Origin: Triops longicaudatus
Taxonomy: Eukaryota; Arthropoda; Branchiopoda; Notostraca; Triopsidae
Reading direction: 5' to 3'
DNA: 64,000 nt
Assembly (NCBI GenBank): GCA_022885665.1
Contig: JAGQDJ010000005.1
Span: 496,001-560,000, forward strand
The notes under the pieces: generated by a model
Databases searched by the model: none
Seen by the model: the letters and a program-made list of their open reading frames with translations, nothing else
Told to the model about the DNA's origin: nothing
Shown: piece by piece, positions 14,825 to 26,773 of the stretch
Layout of the letters: each line of letters opens with the position of its first letter
How positions within the stretch are numbered: position 1 is the first letter of the stretch
Program-made: the position numbers and the translations under genes

Positions 14825-14898
14825 GGGGGGGGGGGGGGNNNNNNNNNNNNNNNNNNNNNNNNNNNNNNNNNNNNNNNTGGGGGGGGGGGGGGGGGGGG
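14825..14898. other. assembly gap inside a poly-G tract
   Basis: Fourteen G (14825-14838) run into 39 N (14839-14877), one T, then twenty G (14879-14898). The true length and content are unknown. Homopolymer G probably stopped the reads or the assembler. Confidence 0.99.
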
Positions 14899-14988
14899 CG
14901 CGATTTTGCATTTCTCTTAATAAAAGAGTTAATGAGTTATAAATGAGTTTTAAACGATACCTTTTTTCTCAGGATGGCAAAAATTTTT

Positions 14989-15006
14989 GGGGGGCCCGGG
15001 CCCCCC
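14989..15006. repeat. perfect 18-bp GC palindrome
   Basis: GGGGGG-CCCGGG-CCCCCC is its own reverse complement, 90 bp beyond the N gap. It could be a real hairpin or a misassembly at the difficult poly-G locus. The rest of the stretch from 14899 to about 15716 shows no supportable gene. Confidence 0.8.
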
Positions 15007-15716
15007 CGGCCCCATATGGCACGACGCCTCTGGGATTTTGGATGTCAAGAATGCAATTTTGTTACCAGTAAAGTACGCCACTTCGTTGTACGTGAAATAT
15101 GCTAAACAGTGCTTATGGTGTACGACAGCTTTTATAAAAGGATATTTGCTGTAGTGGAACAAACTTGTTGAATATTTTTAACAGATTAAGAACATTGAAA
15201 CTTCCTCGATCGTGGATTACTCGTGTAAAAAAAAATCAAAAAATGTTTAAGCCTGAGTAATTCTTTTGACGCAATAGATGTGGAAAAATGAAGATGTAAG
15301 CTGTATTTTGGAGCCAAAAATCTCACAGAAATATATTTCAATGTATCTCAATAAAAAATAGCAGTTATAAAATAATAAAAATTTTAGCGTCGAAATAATA
15401 TAAGATACATAAAGCAGTTTTCATGTGGTTCGAAAAGTTTCGCATCCTCTCCAAAGTAACTCCCATATGCTAGATGTTGGTATACAGCAGACGTTAAAGG
15501 TTTTTTTGTAGTAAGATTCCATAAGCTTGCGATTACGGCCAGAGTAAAACTATATTTGATTGAAAATTAACGAGTCGCGATGCTAAGTCTGCAACATGCC
15601 AAGTGAGTCGCTTTGGTTACGATAAGAAATTCGTCGGTCCTATGTGCTAGGGTATTAAATTCTTTAGCTGTCATTAAAATGAATAACACATTTACTTTCA
15701 TTCAATAATGTGTAAT

Positions 15717-15722
15717 TTTATT
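15717..15722 (-). terminator. poly(A) signal AATAAA, UROD
   Basis: AATAAA on the minus strand, about 160 bp after the UROD stop codon and the first canonical hexamer downstream. Confidence 0.55.
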
Positions 15723-15882
15723 ACGAAAAGCAGAAAGCCCCGCTGTAAAAAGCGCTAAATAGCTAACCAATGATTTCTTTTCTTTCAATAAGGAACATAA
15801 CCACAAACCAAACTTCAAAGTACAACAATGAATCCCCCAGGGAGTCTAAAAATAACGAATATATAACTACACCCTTGCACTT

Positions 15883-17416
15883 TTAAACTTGATGAACTGC
15901 ATCAATAAAAGATGCTAAGTGGTCTGGGTCCATATCAGGATAAATACCGTGCCCCAAGTTGGCTATGTATCGTTTTTTGCCAAACTTGCGTACCATATTC
16001 ATCGCACTTGCTGCAATTTCCTCCTAAAACTCTCCCAAATTAAGTATCTTGTTAAGTTAAACTATTCTTTTCAACATACTTTGGAGGCATAAAGCCCACA
16101 GGGGTCGAAGTTGCCTTGCAAGGTGATATTCGGGCCGACAATGTCCCGCGCTAACTGGGGATCCATTGTCCAATCGAGACCAACCACTTGGTAACCTGAA
16201 TTGGCCAAATCTTTCAAAGCAAAATGCGCTCCTTTGGCAAAAATGGTCTAATTTCGATAAATTCATGTAAAGAATTAGTATAGTTAGTACATTTTATATG
16301 TCGGCTAGACAATGGGATGTTATACCATTGGGACGTCCATTCCGAGGTTTTCAAGTCGGTTATGCACTCTCGAGGCGATATCTCGGATATATGGCAGTGC
16401 AAACGAGGAAAATGTTTCAGGACCGAGGTGTTCTGCATGAGATTCGAAGAGCTGAAGCATCTGCAAGAGAAAATTTGAAGGATCATATAAAATTCAAATC
16501 TGAAGTGAAAATTTTTTTTTTTACCTGAGCTCCAGCTTGGACTTGCGCGACCATGAAATCGACCACAGCATCTGTAACAATTTTCAACAATTGGTGACTA
16601 GCTCCCTGATCTCTGTAAAGGAACGCTTTGGAAAGGGCCATTGTCTTAGAACCGCCTCCTTCGATCATGTAACTCATAAGAGTCCACTAAAACCAGACAA
16701 AATATTTGTAAGTTACGATGTAGCATTTATCTACATTCTATTTTACCGGCGCTCCAGCGAAACCCAAAAGGGGAACTTTGCCTTCCAATTTGTGTCTAGT
16801 AAGATTGATGGCCTGCATGACGTAAGCCAGTTCAACCTCAATGTCGGCATTCTTTTTCAATTTTTCTATGTCACTGGATTTGCGAATAGGATCGTGGAGC
16901 ACTGGTCCCTATTACAAGCGATAAGATTTCAATCAGTTCTACACCATATGTCAGCGATGCGCATGTATTCACTCTGAGCAACGCAAATGTCGGAAAAAAG
17001 ACTGAAATATCCTTACCACTGCAGGTTGCATAGTTACGTCCATACCGAGTGCTTGCGGAATAACAAGAATATCTGAAAAGATAATGGAGGCGTCTAAAGG
17101 ATACCTCCTAATAGGCTGTAGGGTAACTTCGCATGCCGCTTCTGGTGTTCTGCACATGGTAAAGAAGTCATATTTCTCTCTAGTGGCTCTGAATTCTGAA
17201 AAAATAGCATTACCATACTGGAAACGTCTCATTATGATATATTACCTGGTAAATAGCGTCCAGCTTGTCGCATCACCCATACGGGAACCACATCTACTTC
17301 TTCACCTCGAGCAGCTCGTAAAATTCTGTCGTTTTGTAATTCAGGGAAATTCTAACATACAATTAGATCAACGCGCTAATCGACAAAAATGCAATGAATG
17401 CGCTTACCAGATCCAT
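15883..17416 (-). CDS. UROD: uroporphyrinogen decarboxylase
   Basis: Cytosolic heme enzyme that decarboxylates the four acetate side chains of uroporphyrinogen III to give coproporphyrinogen III. Eight exons join in frame to 353 residues: 17416-17408 (only nine coding bases), 17351-17246, 17195-17017, 16908-16747, 16686-16525, 16460-16326, 16247-16080, 16023-15883. Human UROD has 367 residues. Residues known to line the active site are present: the arginines of MRQAGRYLPEF, the aspartate of IIFSDIL, the tyrosine of MSYMIEG, the serine of LFESHAEHLGP and the histidine of NLGHGIYPDMDP. The protein ends shortly after FIDAVH, without the short vertebrate tail. The gene is head-to-head with PNO1. 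Assignment is secure along the whole length. Confidence 0.97.
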
Positions 17417-17978
17417 TTTCGGCAATTACAAATTTTGTTCTGGCAGTAGCTCGGCTTCTTACCATATGCTTGAGGCAGTCCTTACGGTACGATTACGCCG
17501 ATGGCGCTAAACAACGTTTACTTTATAACACGCGTGTTTGTCGGCAACTGCTGCTACCTACTGTCGAATTCCATATTCACACATTCCATTTTTTCTTTCC
17601 TTTTTTTAAAAAAATGCGTGCTCAATAAAATTGCAAGCTCTTATTATAAATTAATATCCATTAAAATAAGTAAGTTCTGTAACAGCCGAATTTTCTAAAG
17701 CCTTGCCAGTTAAGCAAGGGAAAAGACGAAACCGATATCCTCTACACGAGAACAGTTATATTGTAGTCACCTTATATTGTAAAAAATCGTTTGTTCGAAA
17801 ATCTTCCAAAATAAGTCAAGAAGCTTTTGAAGACTTCAGCGGGTCATAGTACATTTCCATGATAAAATATTTTCAAATTTGCGAGCAACTAGGCTTGTGG
17901 CGCCGCATTACGGTGGTTTCCATAGCTGTTTCGCAAGTACAGGCTTGTCCTTTCGTGTCGCAGCTGCAATAACACCAC
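17417..17978. promoter_or_regulatory. UROD/PNO1 divergent promoter region
   Basis: The interval between the UROD start codon (minus) and the presumed PNO1 leader exon (plus) must serve both genes. No TATA box is obvious. CACGTG at 17976-17981 looks like an E-box, but its GTG also forms a good splice donor (GTGAGT at 17979), paired with an acceptor ending at 18055. It is better read as the end of a non-coding PNO1 leader exon followed by a 77-bp intron. Confidence 0.5.
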
Positions 17979-18064
17979 GTGAGTTAAAGCTTTTCCATGC
18001 GAGTATTCACACATTTTGCTCGAGGACGTGTACTAATTACTATTTTAATACTTAGAGCACGAAA

Positions 18065-18862
18065 ATGATGAACGAAACGCCAAAAACGGAGGAATTCCGT
18101 CCTATTCCTAAACGGAAAGCAGCCAAACGTAAAGCTGCGAATACCAACGAAGAGTTTGGGAATGTTGAAATGGACACCGTGGCTGAAATTGATGGCGACC
18201 GTGCAGAAATTACTACTGAAGACGGTGCTGGCATATCAGGGACCGATATGGAAGTCGAAGCACCACAGCAGCGTCCGTCGTTCCCACCCGCAAAGCGAGA
18301 AAAGTTGGGAAGTAAGATTGAAGTCCGCAAGATCTCTATACCCGCCCATCGTTACACGCCCCTGAAGGACAACTGGATGAAGATTTTCACGCCCGTAGTG
18401 GAACACCTGAAAATGCAGATCCGTTGTAATCTCAAGACGCGGCAAGTCGAAATTCGTACTTGTCAGTCCACGGACGATATTGCCAACCTGCAACGAGCTG
18501 CCGACTTTGTCAAAGCTTTCATCTATGGTTTCAGCGTGGAAGATGCCTTAGCCCTAATCCGTTTGGATGATCTTTTCGTTGACTCCTTTGAAGTTAAAGA
18601 CGTTAAATCGTCCCTGAAGGGAGATCATCTGTCTCGGGCAGTTGGGCGCTTAGCAGGCAAAGGCGGAAGAACGAAATTCACCATAGAGAATGTCACCAAA
18701 ACACGTATTGTTGTAGCAGACACCAAGATTCACATCCTTGGATCGTATCAGAATATTCAGCTAGCCAAACGAGCGATTTGTAATTTGATTTTAGGGTCAC
18801 CGCCCTCCAAAGTTTATGGCAATTTGCGCGCTGTGGCCAGCCGGGCTTCTGAAAGGTTTTGA
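18065..18862 (+). CDS. PNO1: PNO1 (Dim2) KH-domain ribosome assembly factor
   Basis: Partner of NOB1: a KH-type RNA-binding factor that sits on the 3' end of pre-18S rRNA in nucleolar and cytoplasmic pre-40S particles and controls the final cleavage by NOB1. One uninterrupted coding exon of 265 residues (human 252). Residues 1-80 are a charged, variable tail with a basic KRKAAKRKA cluster. After VRKISIPAHRYTPLK comes the conserved core with tandem KH folds, including a GKGGRT loop (about residues 198-203) in the second and the family C-terminal motif (SPPSKVYGNLR). The start is Met-Met; either could be used. The leader appears to carry one intron (17979-18055). Confidence 0.95.
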   Translation: MMNETPKTEEFRPIPKRKAAKRKAANTNEEFGNVEMDTVAEIDGDRAEITTEDGAGISGTDMEVEAPQQRPSFPPAKREKLGSKIEVRKISIPAHRYTPLKDNWMKIFTPVVEHLKMQIRCNLKTRQVEIRTCQSTDDIANLQRAADFVKAFIYGFSVEDALALIRLDDLFVDSFEVKDVKSSLKGDHLSRAVGRLAGKGGRTKFTIENVTKTRIVVADTKIHILGSYQNIQLAKRAICNLILGSPPSKVYGNLRAVASRASERF

Positions 18863-18876
18863 AAGGATGTGTAAAT

Positions 18877-18882
18877 AATAAA
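18877..18882 (+). terminator. poly(A) signal AATAAA, PNO1
   Basis: AATAAA starts only 14 bp after the PNO1 stop codon, so the 3' UTR is very short. From here to about 19556 no gene or repeat can be supported. Confidence 0.6.
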
Positions 18883-19556
18883 AATAATACATTTGTGAAA
18901 ATTCCTTTGTTGTGTTCACATTTTAAATTTATCGAGCTAACGAGATTGAGGTCAATGGTGATCTGAAACTAAGGTCACTTTGTTACCAAGCAAATAGTGA
19001 ATAATATACCCTGCATTTACAACAGAACCCGTTTCATTACACAGGCCGGGGACCAGGCAACCGGTAAGAATTTAAGTGGAGCATGAAATAACACGGAGTA
19101 GCAAGAATTGAGTGTAGTACAACGGGACCGTAAGCACAGTATGAAATCAAATGGGTTGCGAAATTATGTGATATGAAATTAATTTGCTTCCACTGTACAA
19201 GCTTATTCAGTGTTAGTTTAGTAAATGCCGAATCTCCACTGACGAGTTGTGCAAATCATAGGAGTAAGAGTTGACTCGTACAGACGTGCAATTCAAATGG
19301 GGTTGATGCTGATGCTTGTGCAAGTTGACTCGCACAACTTGTCAGTGGTAACTCGAAATAAGGCGAATGAAACGTAAGAATCCATTTTCATTGAATTGCG
19401 TGCTAAGGAGGTCGTGAAGAAGGAAAATTAGTGAACTTTGTCGAATTTATGGCTAATATTCATAGCCCCATGGTGCCATAAGCTGGAGAAACTTAAGACA
19501 GGATACGACCTCAGTAGAAATAGTCCTTACCGGTGAAAAAGAATCCTTTCGAGTAA

Positions 19557-19562
19557 TTTATT
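19557..19562 (-). terminator. poly(A) signal AATAAA, SELENOM
   Basis: AATAAA on the minus strand about 120 bp past the SECIS, so the SECIS would be inside the mature 3' UTR. Confidence 0.6.
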
Positions 19563-19681
19563 AAACAAAAAATTCAAACGACAGCAAAAGGTGTAGTGTA
19601 TTGTTGACTCGAAAGAAAAAATACCGAAGCGGTTACAAGCCTGGAATTACACGTCTGTCATGAAGTCAAATACAGTAAAAC

Positions 19682-19732
19682 TTCCATTCTCCTGGATAGG
19701 TAACAGAACCCGGTTTGCCAGGAGAATTTCAT
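19682..19732 (-). promoter_or_regulatory. SECIS element (selenocysteine insertion)
   Basis: Read on the minus strand, about 80 nt after the SELENOM stop: ATGA (19732-19729), one A, then a perfect 10-bp helix ATTCTCCTGG (19727-19718) with CCAGGAGAAT (19695-19686), followed by GGAA (19685-19682). UGAA facing GGAA gives the tandem G-A pairs of the SECIS quartet (UGAN/NGAN). The apical loop starts C-AAA, placing the unpaired A pair 11-13 nt after the UGAN, as in known eukaryotic SECIS. A short GGT/ACC pairing in the loop could give form 2. Confidence 0.88.
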
Positions 19733-19812
19733 AAGATAGTTGAATTTCACGACGTGAACGTGCCAAAACCTATTTCAAGGCAGTAATACTTGCTGCAATA
19801 CGAATGAATACT

Positions 19813-20470
19813 TTACAAATCTTCTCTAGGCTTATAAGGCCCTTCTTGGTACTCGGCAGGAACTTCTTCTTCCAACTCCTTCTTACGATAAAATCCCCTT
19901 TTCAACAACGCTTGATTGCACTGTTCCCTCGACAAATGGGAGAGATCCACTTTATCCACCACCTCATCGTTGCCATTTAGGAAGAGGAGGACTGGAGTTG
20001 CACCAGGCACCATTTTGAACACAGCATTATGACTAGGGAAAGAAGAAGAAATAGATGTAGTGAACAGATGAGTACATTTAGTGGTAAACGAGTACCATGA
20101 TTTTCGTTATTTTTAGAACTTACAAATAAGGAATGTCCTCGTAAATGAATGCCTTCACTTCGGGGAGCTTATTCAATCGTCACCCACCGCAGCTCTGTAA
20201 AATAAATAAAACGATCAACTAAGTCGAAAATCATTTCAATCCAATTTATGTCTCATTCAAAGATTTAGTTTAAAGATGGTAAAACTAGGCAGGTGCAAAA
20301 TTTCCCACGAGTTTCGCAACCGTTTGAATGGAAAACTCTGAGAGATAATGAAAAGGTAATTTTTCTTTAAAGAATTATACCTCAACGCGAGCCTTGGCAA
20401 TTTCTTTATCGGAAACTTCCGCGGAAATAAGCACTGCTGCAAAAAGCAGCACTGACAAGGCCTTTAGCAT
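19813..20470 (-). CDS. SELENOM: selenoprotein M (in-frame TGA = selenocysteine)
   Basis: Small ER-lumen thioredoxin-like selenoprotein. Three exons join in frame: 20470-20381, 20194-20124, 20032-19813, giving 126 residues (human 145). Exon 1 encodes a signal peptide (MLKALSVLLFAAVLISAEVS). The first codons of exon 2 read Ser-Cys-Gly-Gly-TGA-Arg-Leu-Asn-Lys, aligning exactly with the CGGU redox motif of the family. The TGA is at 20182-20180 and the frame stays open for another 91 codons with clear SELENOM similarity (EVKAFIYEDIPY, then LSREQCNQALLKRGFYRK). The protein ends in REDL, an ER-retrieval-like tail; human SELENOM also ends in DL. A SECIS-type hairpin lies in the 3' UTR. An annotation treating TGA as stop would lose or truncate this gene. 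Confidence 0.93.
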
Positions 20471-21410
20471 TTTACTATGAAAACCGCACGCACTGTGAAC
20501 GTCTTGCGCCTCTTTTTGAACTAATCAAAACGATATCGCCTGAGCAAATATTTATCGTCTGCTCGCATTCAAGTGCAGGGGAGGACACGCACGCGGGCTT
20601 TTCTCATTTGTGGAGATAAGAAGAAGCCGCGCCTTCTTACAATCATTTCTACAGAACAGACAGAAGGTCGTACTTCAACAGATAATTGGCTTGACTACGT
20701 GTGACCAACCCTATCTTCAATTCGCCAATGTTAGCGAATTGAAAAAAAAAAAAAAATAATTGACGAATTGATAATTTTGTGAATTTATAAATATTATTTC
20801 CAGACTTTCCGTCTTCAACCTTTTCCGTAGTCTCCAAATGAATATGAGTTTTAGCACTAAAAGAATATAACAGTAAACCAGTCAAAGTCTATCCTACTTT
20901 ACAATGTACGAGTTGTTTTCGCGTTTTCGATATTCACGGATGAAATGCAAGTAAACTGTTTGTGGCCAGCAAACATGTTGCTAACAATTTGCTAACATGT
21001 TGGAGAATCAAAAAAGGGGTTGGATTTTCTTGGGCTGGACGACGCGAAGGCGGTTACGGCGAAATAGATGGGGAGTTTGCGTGGACGTAGGGGTGAGTTC
21101 GTCTCGCCTTGCTTACCTTACGAACCAAGACGACAGGCAAAAGCGTAATACGGATCATGCAAATAAAGTTTTTGCATACAGAAGCTTTTCCTTTTATGGG
21201 ATACAAACGTCGTACTACCCATAGGGGCCTTTCAGACCTTCGATTTCTAACATTTAGGCAAGAAGCTTAAAGAAGAATACTACGAAAAATTATGAAGATT
21301 TTTTTATCCTTTCAGCAAATTCGGAGTATTTTACCTCAATTTTTATTTCGTAATATAAAGACTTCTCCTTAAATTAAAAAAAATCCAAGGAATATTTGAA
21401 AAAATCAAAC
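20471..21410. other. intergenic, SELENOM to KDM2
   Basis: About 0.9 kb with no supportable gene. Near 20545 the minus strand has an ATAAATAT stretch that could be a weak TATA for SELENOM. A 75-codon plus-strand frame at 20997-21224 has no recognisable content. Confidence 0.5.
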
Positions 21411-21416
21411 TTTATT
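21411..21416 (-). terminator. poly(A) signal AATAAA, KDM2
   Basis: AATAAA on the minus strand about 93 bp after the KDM2 stop codon. Confidence 0.6.
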
Positions 21417-21508
21417 TGAACACAGTCGACGAATCATTTAACGCATTGTAAACCTAATTTTACACTTTCTCAAGTTAAACGTTCAGCATTACCAAAAACA
21501 TTATTCTT

Positions 21509-24500
21509 TTAGACTTTCACGATTAAATCTGGTCGTTGTAACCTTTTATAAGCCGCAGCTGGCAACAACGGACACTCGCTCACGTTTAAGAAAGTCAAAC
21601 TACTCAAATTCCTCACTGCTAACTCCAAACTACTTACTGTTAACAAAACACACCCCGATACATCCAACTTTGTCAACTTCTTCAAGCTATTAGGCCCACA
21701 CAGTTGCGCAACTCCCGCATCGCCCAACTTTCGACAATCTGATAACTTCAACAATGTCAAAGATTTCAACCCCTGAGCAATAAATTTCATTGACGTTTCT
21801 GTTATGTCTGATCCACTCAGCGCCAACTCTTTCAAATGTCTCAAGTGAGAACACGCCCCCTCTGGTCCACAAAATAATTCCTTCATCGTCGTGTCATTCA
21901 ACCCGGACACATGGCTCAAATCTAACGAATGTATCATTGGAGTACTTCCATCTTTTAGCGCCCCGCAAGTTTCGCCCCCGCAACCTTGCAAACTCAACGA
22001 TTTTAGCAAAGGCAAGCGCGGGAGCAGCCAAGCAAGCTGGTACTTGTTTACTGGACCCCAATCGAAGTACAAATGTGCCGGTTGTCGTCGTATAATCCCT
22101 TGAATATGAAAATCCGTCAAAGTTTGGTGTTTTACGTCAATCGTCTGCCACAACGAAGGGTCAATGGACGCCCGGTTCCATGCGCGGCACACTCGCATAC
22201 AAATTAACAGCGTGGGACGATCAAGGTACCGGAAAATGTGAACCAGAACTTCTTTGGAAAAGATTCGCCTGGAAGCATGAGTAGGAGGAGCAGGATTTGT
22301 CACGGCAGGACGGACCACAACGTGCGGAAACCGGAACTGGCGCATTTGTGACGCGATGAATTTGTCAAACGCGATTTTATGTGGAGAAGGATCAGGGGGC
22401 CTTTCATTTTCGTCTTCTCCGTCTTCCTGACCTTCACGCTGATCATCGGTACCTTTACTCAAACCGAAGGGATGAATTATTTTCACCGTGCTTCGACTTT
22501 CAGTGTGGGCAGAACTTGAACTAGGGGGCGTTTCTTGTTTGATAGGAAGAACTTTCCGCGGAGTCGCTAAATTCGTGCCATCAGAGCCCTCTGTTGGTGA
22601 TTCATGTTTGACAAGGACAACAGTCGGCTGCAACGATGCGGCTAATTTGGCTTCTACTAGGCTTTTTACTGAACTGGAAATCTGATCAGCAACAGCACCA
22701 GCATCGCCAGAGGGTTTGCGTTCAGGTTTGTCCAAGAATTTGATGATTGTTGCGCGTAATCGATCTTCCAATTCGGCATGGTTTATGGGAGACTGTGGAG
22801 GCGATTCTTTTCTTCGACCTTCCCACTGCGGCTCCGTTTTCGCTCGTTTCAGCTCTGGCGAATCCAGATCCGCTTGGCAGGTGGAATCGTCATACTGCAA
22901 GTCAAGTTTGCTTCTCGCTCGAAAGTGCCTTGGCTACAGAAAGGTAAGGAAGGAAAATCTATTCTACTAACTCTGTACATATTTCAATATATGAAAGTTG
23001 ACGGTTTTCTGTTACATCAATTTCAGTGGGAAGATTTTATAGAACAATTCAAATTCAAAAGTGAAAAGAAAAATTTACTTTCGAGTCCAGATTATGACCA
23101 GCCGATCGACACTTCGGACATTCCCAACTGTTGGGCAAATCTTCATTAACGAATCCTTCGGATTCAGGAGACTAATCAAGAGGAAATTGATTACTATGAC
23201 AACGAAAGAAATTTTGCACGAATATCAGGATAGATTACGTACTTTTTTTCTCATACAATGTACGTGAACGATTTCATAGCATATACTGCACTCCATTAAA
23301 TTGCTCGGGGTAGGTTTCGTAACTTTGGAGATCGGCAAAATCACAGGTGAATTCCATCCATCAAGGCGACAAATTGAACATACGGCCGTGACTGGCAACA
23401 ATGGCTGGAAATAAATTCATTTTCTATTTAGAATCAGGATACTCAAGTAATTTTTCGTTGCTACATCTATTCGAAATAACCAACACAGTCCTGATATGGG
23501 TTCTTGCCTCTAGTTTCAACTAACAACCACGGAACACTACTCAACGAAATTAATCAAATAACAAATATAAAATCTCAGCAACGCAAGGTCACGCTACACA
23601 AACAGCATTTACATAATCATAAAAATGGTACCAAATGCGGTATTATGCAAATTACTAAGTGAATAGGTTCTGTGTTCCCTGTCACTGTAAGTTACGTTAA
23701 CTGACACTACGGTGAAACCGTGGTGTTCTTTGCGACGATGCAAATGTATCTGACATACAAGAGGCCGGTACGTGTGCAATGACACGATACGGAAGTAAGA
23801 AACGTAAAAAGTACTTACCATTAAACATTGCCGAGCAATACAAGTTTGCTTAGCCCGTCCAGTGCCGCCAAATTTGACCATGTCCATACAGAAGCTGCAT
23901 TGTCCACAGTCTCCTCTTAAGCACGCGCTGCACTTTTTACATCTCGTCCTTCTTCTTCTCGGTTCATTCGCATCCGAGGGCGACTTCCCGCCTCCTGACA
24001 CCGACGTACACGGCAGTCTTCCCTTGCCTTTGCCACGTGGGCTCTTGTTAGGAGATGGCGGCGTCGCCACCACCGGCGTAATAGCCACGTGCTTCTGATG
24101 TAGCAAAAAGACCGGTATACCGGAAATCGCTAAATCTTGCTTATCGTAGCGATGTTTCTGTACCAAAGTACGCACATCTTGAATCAAACTCAGCGGATTT
24201 TTTATCAAATCCGGAATATTTTTCCTGGACGGTGGCAAAGCGTTTAAGAACATGATTATGTCTTTCAAGCCATGCATTTCTTGCAAGGTTAGATGGCAAT
24301 GGCGGTCAACAACGTAATCTTCTTCCCCGGGCAAATCCAAGTGGCTCTTGCCCAACAAGCTATGCACGTACTTTTCCAGTACGTACCACAGCATTTCGGC
24401 GTAAAATGGGTACCGGAATTTCTGCGGTACTTTGGTAGTGTCTTCTACTTGTGCAATCCTTAACTGCTTTTCAATGGCGTAACTGTGCAGGAAATTGCCC

Positions 24501-26677
24501 CCAAACACCAAAGAATCTTTCGGTGTGTAAACAGCGTGGATCCATCCCGAAGGGATAAAGAAAGTGTTGCCCGGTTCCAAAGTAATCCTACCGCATTTCT
24601 CAACCAAATCTCCAAAAAAGATATCCGTTTGCTTACCGGAAAGGACCCAATGCTCGTAGAGCTGCAAATTCCGTTCACTGGGTGGGATAAGCCAAAATAT
24701 CTTTGCCCCTTTCAAGACATGGTACCAAACTGACGTACCGCCGAAATCGATATGGAAATCGGTATAACAGCCCGCCACAGACATGAGGCAGTACTTGCGG
24801 ACTTTGGGGTATTTCATGTCCTCCAAACGGTTGGTAGCATCCATTTGCGAAGCTTTCAACAGCTGTGGCCAGGCTGTTTCCACCCAGTCGATTTCTTTTA
24901 CTACTGTGGGAGGCTCGACGTAATTGGATAGTTTGGTATGCGAGAACTCTAACGAGATGACATTCAAGAGACGATCTTTTTTGGGACTTTCGTAGTACTT
25001 CTGCCACTCTTTCATGGTCATTTCGAGGTTACGTTGTGTTGAAACATCCATCACATCTAAAACGCGCCGAGAACCAACGCAAGTACGCACGTCATCAATG
25101 GTGAAATCCGGATTGGGAATCGTAATACCCAAACCAACTTTGTTACGGAAGAGCAAAGGGGTAGTTAAGCCGTTCTTCTGTAAGTATGCAACGGTGAAGT
25201 CTTCGGCGAACAGGAAGGTGAAAAATACACATATTTTATAAATATTTTGATATACTGATGTGACTTTGACTCTCACAGAAAACACACAAAACTTGACTGA
25301 AGAAGCCCTCTCGTTCGGTACCAGCCGATATCTGGGACGAACGAAAGGCTTGTAAATTCGAAAAAAATATAAACAGCTAGTATAATTTATATACTTGCAT
25401 ATTTAACACTTATCTAATTATTTAGAGTTGTGTACAGATCAGTTCAACATATTCCAAATTTACTCTCAATCAAGTCCTTGAAGACGAAATATAGTTGATT
25501 TCAGACCTCGACACTAAAAAGATGGTTGCGAAGACCAGCGGCACATTACCCGCCGTTAATTTAGTTAAAAAAATCCAAAAACTTGCTATTGCGCGCAGTT
25601 ATCTTTTCTTGAAATTGGCAACAAGACGCCTATTCGCGCAGAAAGTCTTAAAGATTTCACTGCTATTCAAACGAGGCTAGATAAAAGGTCTTCTACCGTA
25701 GTGCAAATCAGGCAAAATAGGTAATTTTGTCAAGAAAGCTAAAGATGATAATACACTGAAATGTCGACGTGGTAATAATAACAAACAGGTTACCTTTGCC
25801 TTCCATTTCCTGGATAAAGCATGATGTAAATTTGTCCGTGCGGAGTTTTTCTTCGAGGTCGAATGTTGCGCTGCCGTCAATTTCGTCGTCGATATCTGGA
25901 GGATCCCAATCGTCTCGAAGGTGACCACGACCCGCCTTCCGTCCACGCTACAAAACAAACATTCCGCTTAGGAGAAATACCTCCGTTAAATAATAAAGAC
26001 AGTAATGATAAATAGGACCAGAAATAAACTAACAGTGCCCTAGTATGAGAACACCGCGGAATTTCCCCAAGGTTAGTTTTTTAGTGGAATCTCGCTACAC
26101 GAACCCTATTATAACAAACAAGCGTTTATCGCGCAGTAGTGGGAACGTATTGCGTTGAGAATGTAAAGGAAAGGCGCCCGACATAGGAAGTTAAACAATC
26201 ATATTTGCCGAAGTTTTACAATCCATCATGGCATTCTATATATTGGTATTTTACTTTACATTGTATATAGACCAAAAATACAGACTTGTACGAAGTATTA
26301 AAGGTGCTTGCTTCATAATTATATGAGTTGCCCCGGGTTGATTTTAACAGAAATTTACAACTTCCTATAACGCCGAAGGCTGCTCATAAAAAAGTGTGAC
26401 AGAGCCTATTCACTTAGATACGCACGTTGTACACGTTTCTTACAAACCATTTTACAAAACAATCGAACAATTATCATGAGAAACGTGACAGTAGGTCGAT
26501 CGCAACCACTTCTCAAAAAGAAAGGCTTAGAATAGTTTGTAACATTACAAGAGATACAAGACGATCCAAACGAATGTAACACTCGAGTACAATAATTCGT
26601 AGTTACAGAAAACAATTGTATTTGCCTACCTGACGATTTCCGTTAGCTTTCTTGGTGTATTTCCTTTTCGCGGACAT
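21509..26677 (-). CDS. KDM2: KDM2 histone H3K36 demethylase (JmjC, CXXC, PHD, F-box, LRR)
   Basis: Fe(II)/2-oxoglutarate demethylase of histone H3 Lys36 that binds unmethylated CpG DNA and can act in SCF/Polycomb complexes. Six exons join in frame: 26677-26630, 25947-25794, 25200-23819, 23404-23243, 23171-23079, 22933-21509; 1087 residues (human KDM2A 1162). JmjC: iron ligands His217, Asp219 (TDFHIDFGG) and His289 (SGWIHAVY), 2-oxoglutarate Lys234 (KGAKIFWL). CXXC zinc finger about 484-527 (CKKCSACLRGDCGQCSFC, KFGG). PHD about 529-600, split over exons 4 and 5 (MECSICYEIVHVHC, then SWECPKC). F-box about 836-880 (FSKEVLVHIFRYLDRPTL), then leucine-rich repeats to the C-terminus. All catalytic and zinc residues seen are intact. 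One gene covers the role of vertebrate KDM2A and KDM2B. Confidence 0.97.
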
Positions 26678-26773
26678 CTTATGTTAAATCATCCACCAGA
26701 GGACTGACATAAATAGTGAGACTTGATTCACGTTGCTTGTTTTTATTTGGGTATCGTATGTGATGTGTGGTCA

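Noticed and set aside
17976..17981. CACGTG E-box between UROD and PNO1
   Set aside because: It overlaps a GTGAGT donor fitting a PNO1 leader intron; a single 6-bp match is weak evidence of a regulator site.
19671..19683. Match of 11 of 13 bases to the pogo MITE end beside the SECIS (CAGTAAAACTTCC)
   Set aside because: No matching inverted end was found nearby, so the SECIS hairpin is not explained as part of a MITE.
25495..25680. Plus-strand 61-codon frame in a KDM2 intron
   Set aside because: Short, Lys/Leu-rich, no recognisable domain, no promoter or poly(A) signal; chance is likely.
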